From Gracilibacillus sp. YIM 98692 (lineage in GTDB: Bacteria > Bacillota > Bacilli > Bacillales > Amphibacillaceae), in contig NZ_WIXM01000016.1 of assembly GCF_010993965.1 (NCBI RefSeq), forward strand, positions 1-64,000: a DNA stretch of 64,000 bases, given 5' to 3'. How positions within the stretch are numbered: position 1 is the first letter of the stretch; the number at the start of each line of letters is the position of its first letter. A model generated the notes under the pieces. The model did no database searches. It saw nothing but the letters and a program-made list of their open reading frames with translations, and was not told the DNA's origin. The translations under genes and the position numbers were made by a program. Below are positions 25,244-33,979 of the stretch, piece by piece.

Positions 25244-25708
25244 ATGAGTGAAGAGCACGTTGGATATGATTCAACACCAACTACGGATAGAAGGTACGCA
25301 GGATTTTGGATGCGATTCTGGGCGTACTTGGCTGATTTAATAATTGTTTTTAGTATAAATGGTATCCTGCTTATTCCGTTTCACTTTATCAATGATGGTG
25401 CGAGAATGGATATCGGGTTCTGGACTGTAACCGGAATTCTTAGTTCTATTGTGTTATATCTATACTTTTTGTTCATGACGAAATGGTTCAACCAGACGTT
25501 GGGAAAAATGATATTTGGCTTAAAAGTCATTAGGCAGGATGCAGAACCATTAAAATGGAGTGATCTTCTTTTTAGAGAAGTGATAGGAAGATTCATTCAT
25601 CGTGTGTTTTTTATCACTGTATTTTTGTACATAGTGATTGCATTTACAGAACAAAAACAAGGAATCCATGATATGATCGGAAATACCCGTGTTGTATTTG
25701 ATGAATAA
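25244..25708 (+). CDS. yteJ: RDD-family membrane protein YteJ
   Basis: 154 aa with three to four membrane segments (about 28-50, 60-80, 118-140) and the RDD signature (YAGFWMRFWAYLADLIIV, W-N-Q-T-L-G-K and FREVIGR). In B. subtilis the partner of SppA, thought to restrain it. AGGAGGGGG precedes the ATG. Confidence 0.93.
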   Translation: MSEEHVGYDSTPTTDRRYAGFWMRFWAYLADLIIVFSINGILLIPFHFINDGARMDIGFWTVTGILSSIVLYLYFLFMTKWFNQTLGKMIFGLKVIRQDAEPLKWSDLLFREVIGRFIHRVFFITVFLYIVIAFTEQKQGIHDMIGNTRVVFDE

Positions 25709-25827
25709 GGATTAGGGGTTCTGTATCATATCGATCAAGGCCCCTCCAACTACATTAAAACCGATCTTGAAAAGATAATAAAATAAAAGTAAAGAATTTA
25801 GAGCTAGGCATAAGGGCATATCTAAAG

Positions 25828-25860
25828 CGTTCATCGATATATACGATGAGCGCTTTTTTA
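25828..25860 (+). terminator. Terminator of sppA-yteJ
   Basis: 10-bp stem GCGTTCATCG/CGATGAGCGC with an ATATATA loop and six T. Confidence 0.88.
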
Positions 25861-26015
25861 AGTTTAAATCCCATTATCCATCACTAATGGCTTTAAAATA
25901 TTTGCAGGTCTATTTAGAATGTGGTGAATTTCTCTACTTGTCCAACAGTACTTATTTTTCAAGCACATGAATAAAAATGTAGTAGGACAGATTTATAATA
26001 GAGAGGAGGAGTTTT

Positions 26016-26192
26016 TTGTTACTTGTGTGTAGAGAACACATGATAAACGGAATTAATCACCTTCATACACCTCATGTAGTATTTGTCAAAGGTGAAAGGT
26101 TTGCAGGGAAATGTTTTTATTGTAATAAAATCGCAGAGTTCGAGTTATTTTATTCAATCCCAACATCAAAGAAAGATAAAGTGAATTACTAA
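26016..26192 (+). CDS. Small CxxH/CxxC putative zinc protein
   Basis: 58 aa from TTG 26016, which is preceded by GAGAGGAGGAG with suitable spacing. Cys/His pairs CREH (about 5-8) and CFYC (about 38-41) suggest a single zinc site, as in the small CxxH/CxxC proteins of Bacillaceae. Role unknown. It lies ~120 bases before the encapsulin ferredoxin gene. Confidence 0.6.
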   Translation: MLLVCREHMINGINHLHTPHVVFVKGERFAGKCFYCNKIAEFELFYSIPTSKKDKVNY

Positions 26193-26311
26193 AAAAAAAT
26201 GAAAAAATATACATATTTGGTTTATGAAATAGATGCAAAGGAAACTACTGTTATTAGATAAAATTAAATTACTAATAAATATAAATTAATATTAAAATAG
26301 GAGATATGAGC

Positions 26312-26686
26312 ATGGATAATCGTAGATTAACAGTTGGGTCATTAAAAGAAAATACAGTAAAACCTTTAACTAATAACTTTAAAAATGAAAAAAAGTCGAC
26401 TAAAAAAGATATAAAGAGAGGTGTTAAATCAGAAAAAATTGACGTAGTCCAAAATAATAGAATTTATAAAATTATTCCTGAAGCAAATCATACACTTCTT
26501 GATACGGCATTAAATCAAAAACAAAAACTGTCCTTTAAATGTAAAAAAGGTACTTGTGGACAGTGTATGATTAACGTATTAAGGGGAATGGAATATTTAG
26601 AAGAACCGACAAATAAAGAGCATAAGAAGCTGGAAGCTAAAGTGAATAAAGGCTATCGTTTAGCCTGTCAAGCAATGGTTAAGTGA
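26312..26686 (+). CDS. Encapsulin-targeted [2Fe-2S] ferredoxin
   Basis: 124 aa. Near its N-terminus (residues 6-13) is LTVGSLKE, the same peptide that ends the IMEF cargo (LTVGSLKK) on the opposite strand. After a lysine-rich linker, a plant-type ferredoxin domain carries C77-x4-C82-x2-C85 and C119. In Quasibacillus-type IMEF systems such a ferredoxin is loaded into the shell and is thought to reduce stored Fe(III) for release. AGGAG fits ATG 26312 better than ATG 26306. It converges on the shell and cargo genes. Confidence 0.88.
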   Translation: MDNRRLTVGSLKENTVKPLTNNFKNEKKSTKKDIKRGVKSEKIDVVQNNRIYKIIPEANHTLLDTALNQKQKLSFKCKKGTCGQCMINVLRGMEYLEEPTNKEHKKLEAKVNKGYRLACQAMVK

Positions 26687-26794
26687 AGATAATATTCTAT
26701 CACAATAGTGGCTATGATCATGATGTCACTTTATCCCCCATAAATTCCCATTGACGATCCATTGATTTTCATTTACAATGAGAATCAATATCAA

Positions 26795-26815
26795 TGATAA
26801 TGAGATTCGTTATCA
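26795..26815. promoter_or_regulatory. Fur-like box
   Basis: TGATAATGAGATTCGTTATCA is a near-perfect inverted repeat (TGATAAT/GTTATCA) like the Bacillus Fur 7-1-7 site. AATGAGAATCAATATCA just before it may be a second half-site. It lies 23 bases before the gene at 26839. Confidence 0.75.
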
Positions 26816-26838
26816 TTAATTATTGTGGAGGGTGGAAA

Positions 26839-27312
26839 ATGGGAAATCAAATTAACGGTTATCATGATTTTTACACGGTTATTTCTAATGAGCGAAAAAT
26901 TGGTGGAGTTATTGAAGCGGAGGAGATTCGGCTTCGTTCAGGGGAAACTTTCAAATTTCCAGTTTTCACAAATATTGATTATTCAGGATCAACGTTTTAT
27001 ACGATTTGCTTTATTACAGATAATGGTACGAAAATGATAATTCACGTGAATGATATTAGCACAATCAAATCACCTGTTCACAAACGGGTTCAGGATATTA
27101 AGAATGAATATTATCGTGAAATGAAGATAAAAGAAAAAGTAAATTACTTAAAACGATTATGCCAAGCAGACCAAGGTGCATATACGAAGCCGTTTGTTGA
27201 AGAAGCTAAACTTATTATAGAAGACATAGGATATAAGAATGTGGAAAATTTAAACGACATTAAATTTTCTTTACTTACACAGAAGGAAAGCAATTTCTTT
27301 AAAATAGCATAG
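26839..27312 (+). CDS. Hypothetical protein under a Fur-like box
   Basis: 157 aa, soluble, no signal peptide or metal-binding motif that I recognise. The N-terminal half seems beta-rich (GGVIEAEEIRLRSGETFKF... TFYTICFITDNGTKMIIHV) and the C-terminal half helical. ATG 26839 follows GGAGGGTGG; the longer upstream frame crosses the Fur-like box and is unlikely. It lies between the ferredoxin and shell genes of the encapsulin locus and converges on the latter, so a role in iron handling is plausible but only inferred. Confidence 0.7.
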   Translation: MGNQINGYHDFYTVISNERKIGGVIEAEEIRLRSGETFKFPVFTNIDYSGSTFYTICFITDNGTKMIIHVNDISTIKSPVHKRVQDIKNEYYREMKIKEKVNYLKRLCQADQGAYTKPFVEEAKLIIEDIGYKNVENLNDIKFSLLTQKESNFFKIA

Positions 27313-27352
27313 TAGAGTAGTTACTTGATGGATAACTTCTACACATAAGAAA

Positions 27353-27393
27353 AGAGCCAAAACGCAGGATTTCTAAAGCTTTGGCTCTTTTTT
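27353..27393. terminator. Bidirectional terminator between 26839 gene and encapsulin
   Basis: 9-bp stem AGAGCCAAA/TTTGGCTCT, with T-rich tail rightward and A-rich left flank, so it serves both converging units. Confidence 0.88.
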
Positions 27394-27397
27394 ATAC

Positions 27398-28246
27398 TTA
27401 TTCATTTGGATTTTCTAATGTGCAAATGGCACTCGGCCGTTTAATCCTAGGCACAATACACTCGTAAATTCTAAACAAGTGATTCATTTGTTCACTATCC
27501 ATATAGGCTGTATCCATATCTTCTGCAATAGCAAGATCTAGATTATGCCTTCCTGTTGAAATCAACACTCCAGTTTGGCCTTTTAACACTGGTGATTGAA
27601 AAACACCGTCCGTTACTAATTCACGCACATGTTCAATCTCAAGAACATTTGTGCCCTGGTGAACGCGGTGAAGTATTGCATAGAGATCAGGTGATAATAC
27701 TAAGGCATATGGTCCGCTATGTCCCATTTGAAGTAACTTATTTCGTCCTTCAACAATATCATTAAACGCATTTCCTGATTTCATCCAATCAGAGCGAATA
27801 TGCGATAAATGGCCTTTTACGTTAGATAGCCCAGATATATTAAATTGTGATGATCCATTAAAGATTAAATCATCTTCTAACAGTGCACATTGCGTTACAG
27901 CATTAGCAGCTTGAGAAAAATCTATCGGGATATCTAACGCTCGAGATTGCTCTATATCACGCCAAAACAAGGTGAAATCTTTATATAACAATGGAATAGT
28001 CAAATGGATACGTTTGGTAGAGTTAGATGTTTCCAGGTCTTCTCCGTGAAAGCTTAGCTGTCCTTCCCCAGTCTCATCAAAAACATCATTTATAACTGAT
28101 TGTACCCCTTGTCCCAATGGACCATAAATATCAATAAATCGTCTTCCGATTAAATTGCGGCGAGCATTTTCAATAACAACTTCGTCAAGCCTTTCCCACT
28201 CCCTTTCCGATAATGGTGCATCATGGTATGTCATTGTTTTATTCAT
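27398..28246 (-). CDS. Encapsulin shell protein (IMEF type)
   Basis: 282 aa, HK97-fold shell protein. The N-terminal helix (APLSEREWERLDEVVIENARR), IGRRFIDIYGPLGQGVQ, the E-loop region and the C-terminal TAYMDSE...IYECIVPRI strand are typical of family 1 encapsulins. It self-assembles into a nanocompartment that takes up proteins bearing the LTVGSLK peptide; IMEF shells from Firmicutes are large. AGGAGG precedes the ATG. It follows the cargo gene by 27 bases in one operon. Confidence 0.93.
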   Translation of the reverse strand: MNKTMTYHDAPLSEREWERLDEVVIENARRNLIGRRFIDIYGPLGQGVQSVINDVFDETGEGQLSFHGEDLETSNSTKRIHLTIPLLYKDFTLFWRDIEQSRALDIPIDFSQAANAVTQCALLEDDLIFNGSSQFNISGLSNVKGHLSHIRSDWMKSGNAFNDIVEGRNKLLQMGHSGPYALVLSPDLYAILHRVHQGTNVLEIEHVRELVTDGVFQSPVLKGQTGVLISTGRHNLDLAIAEDMDTAYMDSEQMNHLFRIYECIVPRIKRPSAICTLENPNE

Positions 28247-28273
28247 GTATCAAAACCTCCTATTTTACCAAAA

Positions 28274-28870
28274 TTATTTTTTTAAGCTACCAACCGTTAA
28301 TTGTTTTGCTGGTTTATCAGAATCATTTACAACATATTTTTGTTGTTGATCATCATTTGTTGTATATTTATCAATTTTTAAATGTTGGTTAACATCTTCT
28401 TTTTCATCTGTCGGTACGGAACCAGGTGCTGATGCAGCTCCATCAAAGGTATCGTTCAAATCAGATAATATTACTTTTATGGCTTGATAATCTGTATCAG
28501 TCGAATTACGCATCCGTGTTAGATTCTCGGCATGCTCCGTGTCTTTAAATGTAAATAAAGCTAAATCAAGATGTTCTAGAAAATTATGTAAGCCAAACTT
28601 TTCGAGGCTAATATCCTGCAGTATGTGTATAAATTCGAAATTGTCAGCTGTTCTGGCATTGTCGTTGTCATTAAAGTAATCCAGCTTAGGAATTAATGCA
28701 TTTAATCGATCAAGCCTTTGTTCCTCTTCTTCATAAATGTGATGATAATACAGACGTTCATGATCATCCTGTGCGTTTTCTATGCGTGGAGTTAAAATGG
28801 CCATAAAATCGTGGATATTCTCTCTCGTTCTCAAAAATATTTCATTTAGTTCAATAAAAGAATTGGACAT
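28274..28870 (-). CDS. IMEF cargo, iron-mineralising encapsulin-associated protein
   Basis: 198 aa. Residues 1-~135 form a ferritin-like helical bundle with Glu/His-rich helices (HHIYEEEEQRLDRLN, HILQDISLEKFGLHNFLEH) that supply ferroxidase ligands. A disordered acidic linker follows, then the targeting peptide LTVGSLKK at the extreme C-terminus. IMEF cargo oxidises Fe(II) inside the shell, giving a large iron store; bacteria with this system usually lack ferritin. It is the first gene of the leftward operon. Confidence 0.92.
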   Translation of the reverse strand: MSNSFIELNEIFLRTRENIHDFMAILTPRIENAQDDHERLYYHHIYEEEEQRLDRLNALIPKLDYFNDNDNARTADNFEFIHILQDISLEKFGLHNFLEHLDLALFTFKDTEHAENLTRMRNSTDTDYQAIKVILSDLNDTFDGAASAPGSVPTDEKEDVNQHLKIDKYTTNDDQQQKYVVNDSDKPAKQLTVGSLKK

Positions 28871-29779
28871 CTTACAATTTCCTTTCTTTATTGTTTTTCT
28901 AAAGTTAATAGGTTTTAATACCTCGTCTAACTAATAATCCCTAATATTATTAATTTTTGCCAAACTTTAAGACAAATAAAACTTATAATTTAAAAACTTA
29001 CATTATTTATTTTCTTAGGCTCCAGAATTTGTATGGATATGGAGCCTACCGAAAATACGAAGTTGAAATTGAAGGAGGAGTAATCATCTGATCTATTTTC
29101 CAAAAGTAATGGAAAGTCTTTTGAATTGTGTGGGAAATTAGCACGCGATTAAAAATATGGGCAAAAACAAAAGGCTTCTTGTTTTTGTATACTTGGGAAT
29201 AACAATATTTATTGTTGTTTTGTGTTGATATTTGTCTGCATTACCTTTATAATGTAAAATACATACAAATTACTGCAACATAAAAAAGTATCATATCTGA
29301 TTCAAGTTGGAGTTTAAAATGTAAGAATGATCTTACTCGTGAAAAAGAAATGGTACTCTTTCATAAATCAAAGAAAATACAGGTAAATTTCTATTAAACT
29401 TTGATGGTTTAATAGACTATGAAGTTGGCAAGTTTGAATTTGCCTGAAGATGTCGATTTGTATGGAATATATAAGCTTTAAACATAATTAATTAAAAATG
29501 AAAAGGCTTTAACGCTGTGAATAATTGATTTGAAACTGGATTTGAAGAAGGAATACTATCAAAGAACTTAACTTAATTACTATGGCTACATACCTTATTT
29601 TACTGCTAATTATCATTGCAATTTTAGAAAATATAGAATTGTAAGAAGGGGATTCTTTAAAGAATTCCTAATTTACCGTATAAGAAAGCATAAATTGTCA
29701 GCAAGGAAGCCAATTTCGACGTGGTGGGCAATTTTAGGAATATAGATAAGTGCAACTACGTCTCTGACTTCGCCAAAAG
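28871..29779. other. Long intergenic stretch with short gene scraps
   Basis: About 900 AT-rich bases without an intact gene. Short protein-like pieces occur (YGAYRKYEVEIEGGVII then stop near 29040-29090; FDGLIDYEVGKFEFA then stop near 29400-29450) without starts. The promoter of the encapsulin operon must lie in its left part; TAATAAT and ATTATTA arms near 28930-28960 may be an operator. Confidence 0.45.
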
Positions 29780-29802
29780 CTCGTCAATTGACGAGTTTTC
29801 TT
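29780..29802 (+). terminator. Terminator-like hairpin before the TRAP operon
   Basis: Stem CTCGTC/GACGAG, loop AATT, then TTTTCTTTA, ~60 bases before the dctP ribosome site. It differs from 24015-24030 by a paired G-C to T-A change, so the fold is kept. Confidence 0.7.
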
Positions 29803-29863
29803 TATAGTTTAATAGATATTCAGATTATTTATATTTAGTGTGTGTCACCAAGGAGGAATGAAA

Positions 29864-30865
29864 ATGAAACAGAATATCATATTTTTTTTAGCAGGTGTTA
29901 TGTTACTTGCCTTGTTTACTGGATGCGGTGTACAAACACAAGCTAAAGACCAAGTCGTTTTACGATTCGCTTATGCAAGTAATGCACAACCTGTAAAAGA
30001 TGCAATGGCAGAGTTTGGACGCTTACTAGAGGAAAAAACAAATGGAGAAGTAACAGTGAAGTATTATCCTGATTCTCAATTAGGAGGAGAACGGGAGTTA
30101 ATCGAATTAACACAGACTGGTGCAGTAGATATTACGAAAGTTAGTGGATCTGCACTAGAGAGTTTCTCGGATCGTTATTCCATTTTTGGAATTCCTTATT
30201 TATTTAATGGAGAAGAACATTTTTACAAAGTAATGGAAAATGAAGAAATTATGAAACCTATTTATGAGTCGACATCAGAGCTTGGTTTTGTTGGTTTAAC
30301 TTACTATGACTCAGGGCAAAGAAGTTTTTATATGACAGAAGGTCCTGTACAGTCCCCAGACGATTTAAAAGGGAAGAAGATTCGTGTTATGCAAAGTGAA
30401 ACCGCAATCAAAATGATCCAACTATTGGGCGGTTCACCAACACCTATGGGTAGTGGAGAAGTGTACACTTCCTTACAACAAGGTATTATAGACGGTGCTG
30501 AAAATAATGAATTTGTGTTAGTAACTGCAGGTCATGGTGAAGTGGCGAAGTATTATTCATATGATCAACACACAAGAGTTCCTGATATTGTCGTAATGAA
30601 CGAAGCATCTTTAAATAAATTAACAGAGGAACAAAGGGAAGCAGTTTATGAAGCAGCTAAAGAATCAACAGAATATGAAAAGCAAGTGTGGAAAGCTGCT
30701 GTTGATAAAGAAAAGCAAATGGCTAAAGAAAAACATGGTGTCGAGTTTAATGATGTAGACAATGCGCCGTTTAAAGAAGCGGTTCAACCACTCCATGAAG
30801 AATTTAAGAACAGTGAAGAATTCAGTGAACTTTATAAAGCAATCCAAGAGATGGGTGCTAAATAA
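29864..30865 (+). CDS. dctP: TRAP transporter solute-binding protein DctP
   Basis: 333 aa lipoprotein: signal with lipobox LFTGC (mature Cys about residue 20), then the DctP two-lobe fold (VVLRFAYASNAQPVKDAM, DSQLGGERELIELTQTGAVDI, and GKKIRVMQSE with the conserved Arg that binds a carboxylate). It captures an organic acid and hands it to the DctQM permease. I start at ATG 29864, seven bases after AGGAGG; ATG 29858 is too close. First gene of a three-gene operon. Confidence 0.92.
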   Translation: MKQNIIFFLAGVMLLALFTGCGVQTQAKDQVVLRFAYASNAQPVKDAMAEFGRLLEEKTNGEVTVKYYPDSQLGGERELIELTQTGAVDITKVSGSALESFSDRYSIFGIPYLFNGEEHFYKVMENEEIMKPIYESTSELGFVGLTYYDSGQRSFYMTEGPVQSPDDLKGKKIRVMQSETAIKMIQLLGGSPTPMGSGEVYTSLQQGIIDGAENNEFVLVTAGHGEVAKYYSYDQHTRVPDIVVMNEASLNKLTEEQREAVYEAAKESTEYEKQVWKAAVDKEKQMAKEKHGVEFNDVDNAPFKEAVQPLHEEFKNSEEFSELYKAIQEMGAK

Positions 30866-30881
30866 GTTAGGAGGTAATCAA

Positions 30882-31409
30882 ATGAAATCAGTAAAGAAGT
30901 ATGTAGATAAAACACTTCTATTTATAACAGCTACTTTATTCCTTGTTATGGTATCGATTACAACTTGGCAAGTAATTGCTCGTTATATTTTGAATAATCC
31001 AAGTACGTTAACAGAAGAGTTTGTGAGGTTTAGTTTAATTTGGCTATCAATGTTAGCTGCATCTTATGTAGTTGGCAAAAGGAGTCACATTGCATTTACA
31101 ATTATTAGTGATCGTTTCAAAGGGAGTAAAAAATTAGGTTTAGAGATTTTTATTCAAGCTATATTCTTAATTTTTTCATTAGTTGTCATGCTCTTTGGTG
31201 GAGGGAAAGCAATATCCCTTACTATGGCTCAAATGTCACCATCATTAGGAATACCAATGGGATTAGTTTACCTATCATTACCTGTATCTGGTATATTGAT
31301 TACTTTCTATAGCTGTTACAATCTTGTAGAGGTAATTAAAGAAAAAAAAGCCCCGGTAACTGAAGATAAGGAAGAGGATGAATATAACAAAGTAGGTGAA
31401 ATCATATGA
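30882..31409 (+). CDS. dctQ: TRAP transporter small permease DctQ
   Basis: 175 aa with four membrane segments (about 10-33, 45-67, 87-110, 127-150) and the family motif (WQVIARYILNNPSTLTEEF). TAGGAGG precedes ATG 30882. Its end overlaps dctM by 4 bases (ATGA), indicating coupled translation. Confidence 0.92.
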   Translation: MKSVKKYVDKTLLFITATLFLVMVSITTWQVIARYILNNPSTLTEEFVRFSLIWLSMLAASYVVGKRSHIAFTIISDRFKGSKKLGLEIFIQAIFLIFSLVVMLFGGGKAISLTMAQMSPSLGIPMGLVYLSLPVSGILITFYSCYNLVEVIKEKKAPVTEDKEEDEYNKVGEII

Positions 31410-32704
31410 TATTAGAAGCCAGTTTAATCTTAGTTCTTGTCTTTGCTGTTTTATTGGCCTTAGGAATACCAATTGCAATTAGTATCGCAGTGGCTTCCTT
31501 ATCAACAGTATTACTAGTTCTACCTTTAGATATAGCCGTTTTCACTTCTGCACAGAAAATGGTTGCTAGTATTGATAGTTTTTCGTTGGTAGCGGTTCCG
31601 TTCTTTATTTTATCTGGAATAATCATGAATAATGGCGGGATTGCAACAAAACTTGTGGACTTTTCCAAGCTACTAGCAGGTCGGGTTCCAGGATCTTTGG
31701 CCCACACAAATGTTATTGGTAATGGATTGTTTGGATCTATTTCCAGTTCTGCAATTGCTGCATCTACAGCAATTGGTGGGGTAATGGTTCCTCTTCAGGA
31801 AAAAGAAGGTTATGATCGTAAGTTTGCTACAGCAGTAAACATTGCATCTGCTCCAGCTGGAATGGTTATTCCACCTAGTACTGGATTCATCATTTTTTCC
31901 TTGATTAGTGGCGGCACTTCCATCGCAGCATTATTTATGGGGGGATACGTCATTGGTATCCTTTGGGCTTTAGCTATCATGGTTGTTTCATTCATTATTG
32001 CTAAAAAAAGAAATTATCCAGTAGTAGCTAAACAGGCAAATCAAAATGTGAAAAAGATAATTATAGATGCAATTCCAAGTATACTTTTAATTTTTATTAT
32101 TATCGGAGGCATATTAACTGGTGTTTTCACAGCAATTGAAGCATCTGCCATTTGTGTAGTATATTCATTCTTATTAGCATTTGTATTCTACAGAACGATG
32201 ACAATTAAACAATTACCACAAGTAATGGCTCAAGCAGTTGAAATGACAGGTGTTATTATGCTCCTAATTGCTGCATCCTCGTTGATGTCATTTGCGATGG
32301 CATTCACTGGTATTCCAGCAGCACTAAGTAATTTAGTTTTAAGTATTTCTGATAATCCAATCATTATTCTACTAGTAATGAACGTTATCTTGTTACTAAT
32401 CGGTACTGTAATGGATGTTGCTCCAGCAATTCTAATTTTCACACCAATATTCATGCCTATAGCAACAAGTGTCGGTGTAGATCCAGTACACTTTGGAATA
32501 TTCTTTATTCTCAACTTATGTGTAGGAACGATAACACCACCAGTTGGAACGGGGTTATTTGTGGGATCGAGTGTAGGTAAGGTTAAGATAGAAAAAGTAC
32601 TTAAACCGTTGCTTCCGTTTTATGCAGCGATTTTCATTTTACTTTTAATCGTGACTTATGTTCCACAAATAAGTTTATTCTTACCAAACTTATTAGGCTT
32701 GTAA
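31406..32704 (+). CDS. dctM: TRAP transporter large permease DctM
   Basis: 432 aa, about 12 membrane segments, with family motifs (SIDSFSLVAVPFFILSG, the GLFGSISSSAIAASTAIG loop and LNLCVGTITPPVGTGLF). It moves the substrate with Na+; the substrate (probably a carboxylate) cannot be read from the sequence. Ends the operon before the terminator at 32712-32750. Confidence 0.93.
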   Translation: MILEASLILVLVFAVLLALGIPIAISIAVASLSTVLLVLPLDIAVFTSAQKMVASIDSFSLVAVPFFILSGIIMNNGGIATKLVDFSKLLAGRVPGSLAHTNVIGNGLFGSISSSAIAASTAIGGVMVPLQEKEGYDRKFATAVNIASAPAGMVIPPSTGFIIFSLISGGTSIAALFMGGYVIGILWALAIMVVSFIIAKKRNYPVVAKQANQNVKKIIIDAIPSILLIFIIIGGILTGVFTAIEASAICVVYSFLLAFVFYRTMTIKQLPQVMAQAVEMTGVIMLLIAASSLMSFAMAFTGIPAALSNLVLSISDNPIIILLVMNVILLLIGTVMDVAPAILIFTPIFMPIATSVGVDPVHFGIFFILNLCVGTITPPVGTGLFVGSSVGKVKIEKVLKPLLPFYAAIFILLLIVTYVPQISLFLPNLLGL

Positions 32705-32711
32705 ACGATAA

Positions 32712-32750
32712 AAAACTTGTGAATGGGTAATAGATTCACAAGTTTTTTTG
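32712..32750 (+). terminator. Terminator of the TRAP operon
   Basis: Arms AAACTTGTGAAT and ATTCACAAGTTT with a ~9-base loop and a T7 tail. Confidence 0.88.
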
Positions 32751-32942
32751 TTCGCCTGGCATGGTCGAACTCTATTCTGCCAAATTTTAATACATATAAA
32801 ACTTCGTACTTCCTTGTTCTTAACAAGATATTCCTGCCTAAACATATTTCTGCCAAATTAAGATATAAGATACCATATGTTATTTATTCAAGGTTTAATA
32901 ATCTAAGAAATTTATGCATATATATGCTTTGAGGTGGTCGTT

Positions 32943-33377
32943 TTGAAGAGAAATTCTGGGAAATTTAGTTGGTCTAAGCTTCCTGATGAGGCAAAAGATG
33001 TCTTAGGGGAGGAATTTTGGAGTGATTTTCAGAATCTCTTTCCAAAAAATGGACCAAATGTTGATTTGTATGAAACACAAACAGAAGGAACTCTGTTACT
33101 TGATTTGCCTGGCTTACATTCAATCGAAGACATTGACCTAAAGAAGAATGGAACAAACTTAATTATTACCGGAAATATTCCAGATTTAACTCCTAAGACT
33201 AAAGACAAACCAAAACAAATTATTAATGAACGGTTTACAGGTCCTTTTGAAAGGAGTATTCCCATCCCTTTTTCATTTTCTACTCAGCATGTATCTGCTA
33301 AATATATGAACGGCCTTCTTGAAATTCGCCTTGGAAAAATTAGGAATGAAGAGCAAATTAACGTAAGATTTGAATAA
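32943..33377 (+). CDS. Hsp20/alpha-crystallin-like protein
   Basis: 144 aa. Residues ~45-144 form a small heat-shock fold (VDLYETQTEGTLLLDLPGL... LIITGNIP ... RFTGPFERSIPIPF ... AKYMNGLLEIRLGK). The TTG at 32943 sits 5 bases after GAGGTGG and is preferred to the GTG within that site. Divergent Hsp20 proteins of this kind occur in Bacillus spore coats (CotP, GerT); with the small proteins that follow, a spore role is likely but inferred. Confidence 0.8.
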   Translation: MKRNSGKFSWSKLPDEAKDVLGEEFWSDFQNLFPKNGPNVDLYETQTEGTLLLDLPGLHSIEDIDLKKNGTNLIITGNIPDLTPKTKDKPKQIINERFTGPFERSIPIPFSFSTQHVSAKYMNGLLEIRLGKIRNEEQINVRFE

Positions 33378-33404
33378 AGATAAAACGTTTTGGAGGTGAA
33401 TAGA

Positions 33405-33608
33405 GTGGTCCAAATTCGTTTCCAGCAATTCGAAATTGAAAACTTGAAAGAAACATCGGCTGTTTTTTCCGGTGATAACTTTCAGCATAACTTTTCCAGT
33501 ATACTAAAAAAAAAGGAAGGGCATGGAAGCATTATTGGTAATAGAAATATCGTTTTCAATAATATCCATACTGTAAGAAACAACAAATCAGATACTGAAG
33601 ATGAGTGA
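33405..33608 (+). CDS. Small G-x-N motif protein (67 aa)
   Basis: GTG start after GGAGGTG. A short beta-rich N-terminus (VQIRFQQFEIENLKETSAVF) leads into FSGDNFQHNFSS, then GHGSIIGNRNIVFNN. The pattern G-x-N-x-Q-x2-[WF]-S-S...G-x3-G-x2-N recurs in the genes at 33979, 34689 and 34964. No function is known to me; the setting suggests a spore coat or germination component. Confidence 0.65.
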   Translation: MVQIRFQQFEIENLKETSAVFSGDNFQHNFSSILKKKEGHGSIIGNRNIVFNNIHTVRNNKSDTEDE

Positions 33609-33613
33609 TTTAA

Positions 33614-33979
33614 TTGTTTTGGCGTAAACGAAAAAAAGCTGATCCAGCATTACATGCATTACAAAAGCAATTATATGAGCTTCAAAAAGACATATATGAG
33701 CTTAAAAACGAAAAGAAAGAATACCATTTTCAAATCGAAAAGGTTGATATTCATCAAGCTGCTCTTGATAAACTTCTCTTTCAATTAGATAAAATTGATA
33801 TTGAAGATTTAAGCGGTGCACTTAATGTCGGCAATAACTTTGGTGTAACGATTGAAGATGAAAAAGGAAGCAAAAAAAAGAACGGAGAAAAAGAAACATC
33901 TAATTCTTTTAATAAGAACAAAGTAACAAGGACAAAAGATGGATATTCTATTTCCTTTCTAAACAAGGAGGACGATTGA
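33614..33979 (+). CDS. Coiled-coil protein of the small spore-type cluster (121 aa)
   Basis: TTG start five bases after the preceding gene, weak ribosome site. Basic N-terminus (WRKRKKADP), heptad-rich coiled coil at ~15-50 (LQKQLYELQKDIYELKNEK), a segment LSGALNVGNNFGVTIED with the cluster's glycine/asparagine motif, and a charged tail. Order and shape recall GerPC, the coiled-coil member of gerP operons, but the match is weak. Its stop overlaps the next start (TGATG). Confidence 0.6.
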   Translation: MFWRKRKKADPALHALQKQLYELQKDIYELKNEKKEYHFQIEKVDIHQAALDKLLFQLDKIDIEDLSGALNVGNNFGVTIEDEKGSKKKNGEKETSNSFNKNKVTRTKDGYSISFLNKEDD

